Source: Candidatus Fermentibacterota bacterium | Lineage (GTDB): Bacteria; JAFGKV01 | DNA: 57,821 nt | NCBI GenBank assembly: GCA_016928395.1 | Contig: JAFGKV010000193.1 | Span: 1-57,821 of the forward strand | Reading direction: 5' to 3' | Part shown: positions 51,266 through 57,821 of the stretch, in pieces | Position numbering within the stretch: the stretch's first letter is position 1 | How the letters are laid out: each line of letters begins with the position of its first letter | Notes under the pieces: generated by a model | Database searches by the model: none | Seen by the model: only the letters and a program-made list of their open reading frames with translations | What the model was told of the DNA's origin: nothing | Made by a program: the position numbers and the translations under genes

Positions 51266-52396
51266 ATGTTCGGCAAACGGATGAAACTCTTCAAACTGCT
51301 CGGCTTCGAGGTCGGGGTTGACCAGAGCTGGCTGATCCTGGCGGTGCTGATCACCTGGTCGCTGGCCACCGGTGTGTTCCCGCACTACTTCGAAGGGTTC
51401 TCAACGGCAACCTACATCTGGATGGCGATCATCGGTGCGGTGGGATTCTTCGCATCTATCATCTTCCATGAGCTTTGCCATTCGCTGGTCGCCAGGAGAT
51501 TTGGCTTACGCATCAAAGGTATTACACTGTTCATCTTCGGCGGAGTGGCGCAGATGGAGGAAGAACCTCCGAGCGCCAAGGCTGAGTTCATGATGGCAAT
51601 CGCAGGGCCGTTGTCGAGTATCGCTCTCGGTGTCGGCTTCTACGGAATCAGCCTGGTGGCAGCCGACCCTGCCTCCACCCAACCGGTCACGGCCGTGCTC
51701 GCATACCTCGCGTTCATCAACCTCCTGCTGGCGGGCTTCAACCTGCTCCCCGCGTTCCCCCTGGACGGCGGACGCGTGCTCCGGTCGCTGCTGTGGCGAT
51801 GGAAGAAGAACCTCCGATGGGCAACCCATATCTCGTCGCAGATAGGCTCCGGGTTCGGCGTCGTGCTCATCGTGCTTGGCCTCCTGAGCGTCATCACGGG
51901 CAACTTCTTCGGCGGAATATGGTGGTTCGTGATAGGCATGTTCCTGCGCGGAGCATCACAGCAATCGTATCACCAGCTCCTCATGCGCAGAGCATTGGAA
52001 GGGGAGGCGGTTCGCCGGTTCATGTCGAGCGACCCGGTTACCGTGACCCGCGGCATCACGGTGGAGGATCTGGTAGAGGATTACATCTACAAGTACCAGT
52101 ACAAGATGTATCCGGTGGTTGAGGACGGGAGGTTGGTCGGGTGCGTGACCTTGAACCAGGTGAAGAAGGTGCCCCGAGAGGAGCGAGCCAGTCGTTCAGT
52201 GGGTGACATTGCCGACGCGTGCACCGCTGCGAACACCGTGCATCCGGATTTTGATGCCATGAAAGCTCTGGCCACCATGAGCCGCACAGGGTCGAGCCGT
52301 CTCATGGTGGTGGACGGCGATCGACTGGTGGGAGTGGTGGCACTGAAAGACATGCTGAAGTTCCTGTCACTCAAGATAGACCTTGAAGAGGAGTGA
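51266..52396 (+). CDS. Site-2 protease (M50) with paired CBS domains
   Basis: A 376-residue intramembrane zinc metalloprotease. FHELCHSLVARRFG holds the HExxH motif (H68, E69, H72) and NLLPAFPLDGGRVL the third ligand (D167). Six or so membrane helices are followed by two CBS repeats (about residues 250-370: FMSSDPVTVTRGI, PVVEDGRLVGCVT, LMVVDGDRLVGVVAL). CBS domains may bind adenosine nucleotides and tie cleavage to energy state. It starts with MFGKRMKLFKLLGFEV, typical of the CBS-containing subgroup. uspA follows after 57 bases, so co-regulation is possible. Confidence 0.95.
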   Translation: MFGKRMKLFKLLGFEVGVDQSWLILAVLITWSLATGVFPHYFEGFSTATYIWMAIIGAVGFFASIIFHELCHSLVARRFGLRIKGITLFIFGGVAQMEEEPPSAKAEFMMAIAGPLSSIALGVGFYGISLVAADPASTQPVTAVLAYLAFINLLLAGFNLLPAFPLDGGRVLRSLLWRWKKNLRWATHISSQIGSGFGVVLIVLGLLSVITGNFFGGIWWFVIGMFLRGASQQSYHQLLMRRALEGEAVRRFMSSDPVTVTRGITVEDLVEDYIYKYQYKMYPVVEDGRLVGCVTLNQVKKVPREERASRSVGDIADACTAANTVHPDFDAMKALATMSRTGSSRLMVVDGDRLVGVVALKDMLKFLSLKIDLEEE

Positions 52397-52453
52397 AGTG
52401 AAGCCGCGCCCCGAGTTCGATAGACCCCTACGGTGACCGTGAAAGGAGAAGCC

Positions 52454-52921
52454 ATGCTACCCATCAAGAAGATACTCTGTCCGACTGACTTCAGTGAGCC
52501 CTCACACGAGTCGATCGCTACCGCCAAGGAACTGGCTGAGCACTTTGCTGCCGAACTGCACGTGGTGACTGTGGTCGAACCCGTGCCGGTCATGGCAGCT
52601 CCACCCGCTCCCATGACCTTCAACGTTCTTAGCTATCAGAAAGAGTTGGAGGCCGCGGCCAAAAGAGACTTGGAGAATCTGGTCCAATCGAGAATCCCGG
52701 ACCGAATCGCGGTCCGCAAGGATGTTCTGCTCGGCCCTGCCGCGCATGAGATCGTGCGCTATGCGGAAGAGGAGTGCGTCGACATGATCATCATCGCGTC
52801 GCATGGCCGAACGGGCATTCAACGCTTCCTCTTCGGATCGGTCGCCGAGAAGGTGGCGCGATTGGCAGCGTGCCCGGTACTCATCATCCACGCCCCACAG
52901 GCGGAGTCCAACGAGGAATAG
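52454..52921 (+). CDS. Universal stress protein, UspA family
   Basis: A 155-residue UspA-domain protein: IKKILCPTDFSEPSHESIATAKELA at the start. The ATP-binding signature GRTGIQRFLFGSVAEKV has the G-x2-G-x9-G-S pattern, and PVLIIH follows. ATG 52454 follows AAAGGAGAAGCC; GTG 52433 upstream is less likely. Confidence 0.95.
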   Translation: MLPIKKILCPTDFSEPSHESIATAKELAEHFAAELHVVTVVEPVPVMAAPPAPMTFNVLSYQKELEAAAKRDLENLVQSRIPDRIAVRKDVLLGPAAHEIVRYAEEECVDMIIIASHGRTGIQRFLFGSVAEKVARLAACPVLIIHAPQAESNEE

Positions 52922-53139
52922 ATCTCCGGAAGGGCCTTCAAGCCGTTCAGATGGATCGGCTGAGGAGGAGACATTAGGCTCAGGGCTTGACACGTGACAG
53001 TCTCGCCTCTCTTCAGCGATCCGGTTCGGTTGCCTTCCCAGACTGCACCACCTGGTACCTTCTGAGCCTTCATGGCAGGCGCTTGCCAGAGACAGGCCCA
53101 CGACTGGCAACTCGATGAAGCTCGGCGTCTGGGTTCTGG

Positions 53140-54144
53140 CTACACGAGGCTGGTCCTACGGGCGCGAATCCGCTTGAGAAGAAACGCGCCGTAGTCGACC
53201 TGGTTTTCCCATGATGGGATCTGATGGGTCAGGATCTCCGCACGGGCGGCGCCTTGATGACCGCCCGCTGAGCCAAGGTCGCCAAATAGCTCCTGTGCCA
53301 GTCTCCCGGCATTACGCCGAAAACCCCCGTAGCGGAGTATGATCACCAGTCTGTCGCCCCGTATACCGGAAACCACGCTCCAATTCGCCTCCGCAAGCTT
53401 CAGGAGGAAATCGGCGACAATCACCAGCGTATCGGCGCTGTCTACCTGCCCCATATGAACCACGGCTGCCCTGTTGACAAACTTTATCTTGTCGAGCGCC
53501 TCCTTGAAGCTTGCGAGCGTCTCTTTGGTGATCTCGGAGGTTTCGATCTTCTTGATGACGTTGAGATTCGCCCGTTCATAGAGCCTACGAAACGCGATGA
53601 TGTCGTGCGAATCGCTGTCTCGGACGAAGTTGTCGGTATCGGTCTTGATCCCGTAGAACAACGCCGTTGCAAGGGCCGGAGACGGTCTGATGCGCAGAGC
53701 CGTCAGATACTCTGTCAGGATCGTGGAGGCCGCTCCATACTGCTCGCGGATGTCGATGTAACTCGCGGTGACTGGAGATGATATTGGGTGATGGTCAATG
53801 ATTATGTCAAAGCGGAATCCAAAGAAGGCTCTGTCGTGATGTGGTTGTGAGTCGACAATAGCCCACTTCGTTGCCCCCGAGCTCTTCGCTCTGTTGACAT
53901 GTATCAGCGTGATGTCCAGTAGCTTGATTAGCGCCAGGTTGTCGGCGCGCATCACTTTGCCTATTCGATAGATGTCTACTCTCTTGCACCGCCTCCAGAA
54001 GATGCGCTTGAGGGCCAGGGCGCAGGCAATAGCATCCGGATCGGCATTGATGACGATTGCCAAGGTGTCCTGTGGGCTGATCACCTCGTACAGTCGTCGG
54101 CATCTGTCAATGTTGGAAGTGGATTTCGGGAATGGGCCTTCCAT
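53140..54144 (-). CDS. DHH-family phosphoesterase (NrnA/RecJ-like)
   Basis: A 334-residue DHH/DHHA1 protein. Motif I is INADPDAIACALALK (DPDA), the DHH motif is IIDHHPISS, and the C-terminal DHHA1 element is GSAGGHQGAARAEI. Related proteins cleave short oligoribonucleotides, pAp or cyclic dinucleotides. ATG 54144 follows CTCTGGAG; an in-frame ATG at 54162 is less likely. It is convergent with uspA. With a GGDEF protein in the same window, a role in dinucleotide turnover is possible but only by family. Confidence 0.9.
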   Translation of the reverse strand: MEGPFPKSTSNIDRCRRLYEVISPQDTLAIVINADPDAIACALALKRIFWRRCKRVDIYRIGKVMRADNLALIKLLDITLIHVNRAKSSGATKWAIVDSQPHHDRAFFGFRFDIIIDHHPISSPVTASYIDIREQYGAASTILTEYLTALRIRPSPALATALFYGIKTDTDNFVRDSDSHDIIAFRRLYERANLNVIKKIETSEITKETLASFKEALDKIKFVNRAAVVHMGQVDSADTLVIVADFLLKLAEANWSVVSGIRGDRLVIILRYGGFRRNAGRLAQELFGDLGSAGGHQGAARAEILTHQIPSWENQVDYGAFLLKRIRARRTSLV

Positions 54145-54741
54145 ACGAACTCCAGAGAACAACCGAAGTCATCAAGCGACCGATTTGAGGCAGGGCTTAC
54201 CATCTGCCAGCTTTGCCTCGATCGTCGCGATGCGCGTGTCCGGGTTACGTTCCACCTTTACTCATGCAGTGCATCGCCAATGCGCCCGCTGTGCCGTCGA
54301 GCAACCGATCCCTCCCGACAACTCTTCCCAATCGCCGTGTTCGTCACACTCGTGCGTCATCGTACGCCGCATGGAGAGCCCGGCGCTTGGGGCAGGACGC
54401 CTATGAAAAAGCGGTCCCGATCGCACCGGTCAAGCGGCGCTGTCAGCTCTCAGCTATCGGCTGGCCGGTTCGTCTCGGATTTCGAGCGTGGCCCCGCACC
54501 TGCCGATGCAGGGTATCGTGCTTCGGATTTCAGGTGCGTCCCGTCACAACCTTCATCCCTCGTTCTGTCACATGGCAAGCCCTGGCCAGAGCCGCGTGCT
54601 TTCAATCTGACGACTATTCTCACCTTAGAATAGTGTTCCGCGGCACTGCCACACTGATAGCTCGCGATCCTCCCTACATCCCGTGCGCCCCGTGATCCTC
54701 CGCAACCCAGCTCAGACTCACCAACGAAAGCAATGCGAGGG
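54145..54741. other. Intergenic region with palindrome copy C
   Basis: 597 bases between two minus-strand genes. It contains the palindrome at 54613-54634. Open frames here look random and lack ribosome sites. Confidence 0.55.
54613..54634. repeat. Palindromic element, copy C
   Basis: ACTATTCTCA (54613-54622) and TTAGAATAGT (54625-54634) pair with one mismatch around CC. It shares TCCGC and CTGCCACAC downstream with copy A and TCAATCT upstream with copy B, supporting common descent. Confidence 0.75.
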
Positions 54742-55170
54742 TCAGGGTGAAAGGGGATCACCAATCCAGTGGGCGATGACAGGGGAGGAGCCGCAGTGCA
54801 GGGCAGTGTAGAGCGAGCGGTCCGCAGTGAGGAGTCGGCACCCCAGTCTGAGTGCCAGAGCCGCATAGAGGCTATCGTACATGGTGCACCCGAGATGGGT
54901 CGCCAGCTTGTGGGCGCCTTCGAGCAAAAGGTCCGATGGGTGGATCTCGATAAGGAAGCGACGGAAGTCAGCGAGAATGCCCGCACCCTCCTCCTGGCTC
55001 AGCTCTCGCCTCCGCCACCTCTTCCAGATGCTGTTGCCGACCTCAGCCCAGATGAGGTCCGGCGCGTGGAGTTCCCATTGTCCATCCAGCGCCCGGATTG
55101 CCTCGCGGGAATGCGCCTCGGGAAGGAACCACTTCGCCGCGACGCTGGCATCGACCGCAAGCCGATTCAC
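54742..55170 (-). CDS. vapC: PIN-domain toxin (VapC/FitB family)
   Basis: A 142-residue PIN ribonuclease with the acidic site: D7 (LAVDASVAAKW), E43 (LIWAEVGNS), D99 (MYDSLYAALA) and D117 (LLTADRSL). It likely cleaves tRNA or other RNA when freed from its antitoxin. GTG 55170 overlaps the antitoxin stop by 4 bases, with AGAGGG upstream. Confidence 0.93.
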   Translation of the reverse strand: MNRLAVDASVAAKWFLPEAHSREAIRALDGQWELHAPDLIWAEVGNSIWKRWRRRELSQEEGAGILADFRRFLIEIHPSDLLLEGAHKLATHLGCTMYDSLYAALALRLGCRLLTADRSLYTALHCGSSPVIAHWIGDPLSP

Positions 55171-55397
55171 CGCCCTCTGTCCTCGCGGATCAGAACCGCG
55201 CTGTCGTCGTATGACGTGGTGGCCAGAGTGGTATGCCACTGTTCCGCGACGCGACACGCGTCGGTGATCGAGTACGCGGCCGCATACTCGAGGATTGCCT
55301 GGGCCTCCTTCTGAAGCGACCGGCGGTTCCGTCGCGCTCTGCTTTTGAGCTCCTCGACCACCGCATCGTCCAGTCCTCGGACGAGAATGTCTGGCAT
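55167..55397 (-). CDS. vapB: Ribbon-helix-helix antitoxin (FitA/VapB-like)
   Basis: A 76-residue antitoxin. The N-terminal ribbon-helix-helix (MPDILVRGLDDAVVEELKSRA, then SLQKEAQAILEYA) is FitA-like, and the C-terminal tail is the likely toxin-neutralising part. ATG 55397 has a strong ribosome site, GGGAGGTGGTC. Direct repeats 18 bases upstream of the start codon are a candidate operator. Confidence 0.9.
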   Translation of the reverse strand: MPDILVRGLDDAVVEELKSRARRNRRSLQKEAQAILEYAAAYSITDACRVAEQWHTTLATTSYDDSAVLIREDRGR

Positions 55398-56075
55398 GAC
55401 CACCTCCCGTTGAGAATGATAGCATAATGATAGCACCCAAGGTGCTTCGCATCCAGGGACCGCTGCGATCTCAGAGGACGGGAAACAGAATCAGAAACGT
55501 CGCCGGGTGGTCTCGGCGATAGGGGACCGATTGCCGGCACTTCAACCATGGGACAGAAGTCAAGGACATCGGCGCGGAAAGGATATTGCGTGGGCCAGGA
55601 TTCGAGGATCGATCGGTTGATCTTGCTCCGAACCTACGCACTTTCCTGCAGTCTCCCCACTCGGCAGTTGATGCAGGAAGAGCAACAACTGCTCCTGGAT
55701 CCCAGCTCCGCTGATGCGACGCAGGGCCAACACGCTGGAACTCGACGAGCCCGCTGCACCGGGAGAGACCGGCAATCCGTGTGAGCAGTCGCCGGCTCGC
55801 GCCTTCATACGCAACAACCGAGGATTCCTCAGTAGTTCACGTCTTGTCCTAGTCCGGCCGCTGTAGACCGTACAACCACACCTTGAGGTCAAGGCGCCGT
55901 CCGGCTCACTGCCTCCAGTCCTTCACTCCCCAAGTCCCATACTGCAATACACGACCCCACTGCCCCCCTTTCTCGTGGCGGAAGATGGCATGATTTCTGC
56001 TTCTACGTAACAAACCCGTGCACACGCCATGATTGCCCAACAATCGCACGGAAAACCGCACGCAGGAGATGCAGA
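55398..56075. other. Intergenic region upstream of vapBC and the DUF362 gene
   Basis: 678 bases between divergent genes. The vapBC operator candidate lies at its left end and a ribosome site for the DUF362 gene at its right end. Small open frames in both directions have no recognisable features. Confidence 0.5.
55415..55435 (-). promoter_or_regulatory. Direct-repeat operator candidate of vapBC
   Basis: AATGATAGCA occurs at 55415-55424 and again at 55426-55435, an 11-base period just ahead of the antitoxin ribosome site. It overlaps AT-rich -10-like sequence, as expected for autorepression by a ribbon-helix-helix antitoxin. Confidence 0.5.
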
Positions 56076-57380
56076 ATGCCTTCCCTTGGCCACGTTTCGC
56101 GGCGAGACTTCATGCGACAGATGGCCCTGGCAGCGACGAGCACCGTGCTCCCGTGGAGCCCGTCACACGCGACATCTCGTTCGGGCAACATCCTTCCCGG
56201 AAGGATCGGTATCATCGAGGATCTGAACGCAAGCACCGGGAGTACCGTCAACCTCAATGTGGTCACACAGATGGTTGATACGGGGCTCATTGAGCTCACG
56301 GGAAACTCCGACCCTGTCACGGCATGGGAGAGCCTGTTCCCGGAACTGGATGCCACGAAGCGAATCACCATCAAGGTGAACATTCTGAATGATCTGGTCC
56401 CCACACGGTGGGAGATGGTCAAGGGGATCACCGACCGGCTCGTGCAGATGCTGGGCGGCACATTTCCCCCCGGCAATATCACCATCTTCGACAAAGTGCC
56501 ATCGGGGTTCCCCTCAACCATGGCGGGGTGCGGCTTCACGGCGGGGCACTTTCCCGGGATTGTGATCTCCGGTGAAAGCAATCCTGACACCGAGGTCTGG
56601 GTCGGTGATACAACCCTTCTACTCAGCTCGCACATCGCCACCTGCGACTACTTCATCAACTGCCCGGTACTCAAGGATCATCATCAGGCCGGCAAGCGAT
56701 GGACCCTGGGCTTCAAGAACCACATCGGCAGCGTCTCCCCCATGACGTGTCACTCGTACGAACCGCGCCTGCTTTCTCTGAGTGCGTCACCGCATCTGCA
56801 GAACAAGACCAAGCTCATCATTACGTCGGCCATCCACGCGATCTTCACCAACGGTCCGGAAGGCCCCGCGCAGGGCTGGAGCCTCTTCCCCGAGGAGTCG
56901 ACTCCGAATCTGATCATGCTCTCGACCGATCCGGTTTCTTCGGAACACTGGGGCATCCATTTGATCAATCAGCAAAGAGCGATCCATAACATCACGATAT
57001 ACCAGGACACGTACTGCCAGCATGCGGCGGAACCCCCGTACAACCTCGGCGTGTACGACTTCGCCGCCCATGACGTGTTCACATCGCTTCCCTCGCCCCA
57101 GAACCTCAGCGCATCCCACACTGGGTTGGGAACGATGGTGTCATGGTCGCCCGTCGCAGGGGCATCGAAGTACATCGTGTTTAGATCCGGCGATCCCTAC
57201 TTCGCACCTGATCCATGGGGTGGAACGAACGTGATCGGAGAAACGACTGGGACTTCGTACCTCGATGCTGATTCTGCCACAGAATCTCCGGGCTACTACA
57301 TCGTCCGCGCCTTCAGAGCGTGCTGGTACTCCGCCGACTCGGCGCGGGTCGCCGTGTTCTCGTTCCCGTTAGATCAGTAG
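56076..57380 (+). CDS. Tat-exported DUF362 protein with C-terminal FN3 domain
   Basis: A 434-residue protein. The twin-arginine signal is VSRRDFMRQMALAATSTVL. The DUF362-like body has ITIKVNILNDLVPTRWEMVKGITDRLVQML, CDYFINCPVLKDHHQAG and TLGFKNHIGSVSP. After that a fibronectin-type segment (PSPQNLSASHTGLGTMVSW, then SKYIVFRSGDPYF) ends the protein. DUF362 proteins are often iron-sulfur associated, but I see no ferredoxin Cys cluster here. Tat export suggests folding or cofactor insertion before secretion. ATG 56076 follows AGGAG. Function unknown. Confidence 0.85.
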   Translation: MPSLGHVSRRDFMRQMALAATSTVLPWSPSHATSRSGNILPGRIGIIEDLNASTGSTVNLNVVTQMVDTGLIELTGNSDPVTAWESLFPELDATKRITIKVNILNDLVPTRWEMVKGITDRLVQMLGGTFPPGNITIFDKVPSGFPSTMAGCGFTAGHFPGIVISGESNPDTEVWVGDTTLLLSSHIATCDYFINCPVLKDHHQAGKRWTLGFKNHIGSVSPMTCHSYEPRLLSLSASPHLQNKTKLIITSAIHAIFTNGPEGPAQGWSLFPEESTPNLIMLSTDPVSSEHWGIHLINQQRAIHNITIYQDTYCQHAAEPPYNLGVYDFAAHDVFTSLPSPQNLSASHTGLGTMVSWSPVAGASKYIVFRSGDPYFAPDPWGGTNVIGETTGTSYLDADSATESPGYYIVRAFRACWYSADSARVAVFSFPLDQ

Positions 57381-57438
57381 TCGACGCGGGCCGCACACCG
57401 GATGAGCACTCTGTTCGCCCGGGGACTCCTCCTTTTCA

Positions 57439-57792
57439 CTACTGTGGATCGAGAGAGCTCGTCCCAGGCCCGAGTTCCGCAGTTACGGGTTTGAATCCTC
57501 TCCAGTGACGGCCTTCTGTGTAGTCACCTATGAAGTAGCGATCCAGCCCGTACAGATCGCTGAGCTGTTCCGCCAGCGGGCTGTTCTTCTCCAGCACCCG
57601 GCCCCCGCTCTCGTCAGGGCACACCAGATACGCCTCCCGTATGCCCCCATTGCCAGCAGCCATACCCGCGCACTCATGCTCAATCCCGCCTGCTCCGCTT
57701 CCAGGAGTAGCAGCTTCAGCAGCAACAGCCCCGGCACGCAGCAGAATGCATGCATCCGGATCTTCGTGTCCGTCCAGTTCCGGATCGGCCAC
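57439..57792 (-). CDS. Hypothetical protein near window edge
   Basis: A 117-residue frame with a GTG start and an in-frame stop shortly upstream. The C-terminal half reads like real protein (AYLVCPDESGGRVLEK, then LYGLDRYFIGDYTEGRHWRGF). An alternative frame starts at ATG 57794 with a hydrophobic stretch, so a frameshift joining the two frames is possible. No family recognised. Confidence 0.4.
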   Translation of the reverse strand: MADPELDGHEDPDACILLRAGAVAAEAATPGSGAGGIEHECAGMAAGNGGIREAYLVCPDESGGRVLEKNSPLAEQLSDLYGLDRYFIGDYTEGRHWRGFKPVTAELGPGTSSLDPQ

Positions 57793-57821
57793 ATGCTTAC
57801 TTCACTCCGATCCTTCAGCTC

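Noticed and set aside
54213-54695. 160-residue open frame on the plus strand in the gap before vapC
   Set aside because: No ribosome site, random-like composition and overlap with the palindrome.
1-57821. CRISPR arrays, insertion sequences, tRNA or rRNA genes
   Set aside because: No repeat-spacer pattern, transposase, cloverleaf-like or rRNA-like sequence was recognised by eye; a covariance-model scan would be decisive for small RNAs.

Overview
This 57.8 kb window is GC-rich, almost fully coding chromosomal DNA from a bacterium. A canonical Por-type C-terminal sorting tail (gene at 49135), a PorV/PorQ-like outer-membrane protein (28168) and a carboxypeptidase-regulatory/TonB receptor (32510) point to a Gram-negative lineage of the FCB group or a related uncultured candidate phylum. 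There is no rRNA or other marker that fixes the taxon. I saw no rRNA, tRNA, CRISPR array, transposase or prophage gene.

Layout. 1-6.2 kb: scattered housekeeping and accessory genes: NikR nickel regulator, a GyrI-like protein, an SGNH hydrolase, a nucleotidyltransferase/small-protein pair, a secreted alpha/beta hydrolase, an RDD membrane protein and a nitroreductase. 6.5-22 kb: one plus-strand operon of 19 overlapping or tightly spaced genes. It encodes a membrane-bound group 4 [NiFe] hydrogenase with intact nickel ligands, coupled to a full Mrp/Mnh-type antiporter module. An NAD(P)H/FAD plus Fe-S entry module of the sulfhydrogenase beta/gamma (AsrA/AsrB) type precedes it, with a degenerate molybdopterin-oxidoreductase-like subunit and a HycB-like polyferredoxin. 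The operon ends with a hydrogenase maturation protease and a RegB-like sensor kinase carrying a GGxxNPF quinone motif. The simplest reading is a redox-balancing, ion-translocating H2-evolving (or H2-consuming) complex whose expression or output is linked to quinone redox state. NikR upstream fits the nickel need.

22-36.6 kb: a 1414-residue secreted/membrane protein made of two homologous ~700-residue halves, an RRM RNA-binding protein, a divergent PlsC-family acyltransferase, then a minus-strand three-gene envelope operon (TonB receptor, large secreted FN3/sorting-domain protein, PorV/PorQ-like protein) and an ATP-grasp-like gene. 36.9-46.4 kb: Mfd, a SurA-like chaperone, a ZnuABC-type metal transporter, a PAS-GGDEF diguanylate cyclase and an M48 lipoprotein protease. 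47-57.8 kb: an OFA-family transporter paired with a short beta-carbonic-anhydrase-like protein, a secreted repeat protein with a Por sorting tail, an M50-CBS site-2 protease, UspA, a DHH phosphoesterase, a FitAB/VapBC toxin-antitoxin pair and a Tat-exported DUF362 protein.

Three intergenic copies of a palindromic element (core CTATTCT...AGAATAG) at 6.2, 50.8 and 54.6 kb share flanking bases and look like a dispersed repeat or operator family. The strongest leads are the hybrid hydrogenase operon with its sensor kinase, the palindrome family, the duplicated giant protein and the TonB/secreted/PorV operon.
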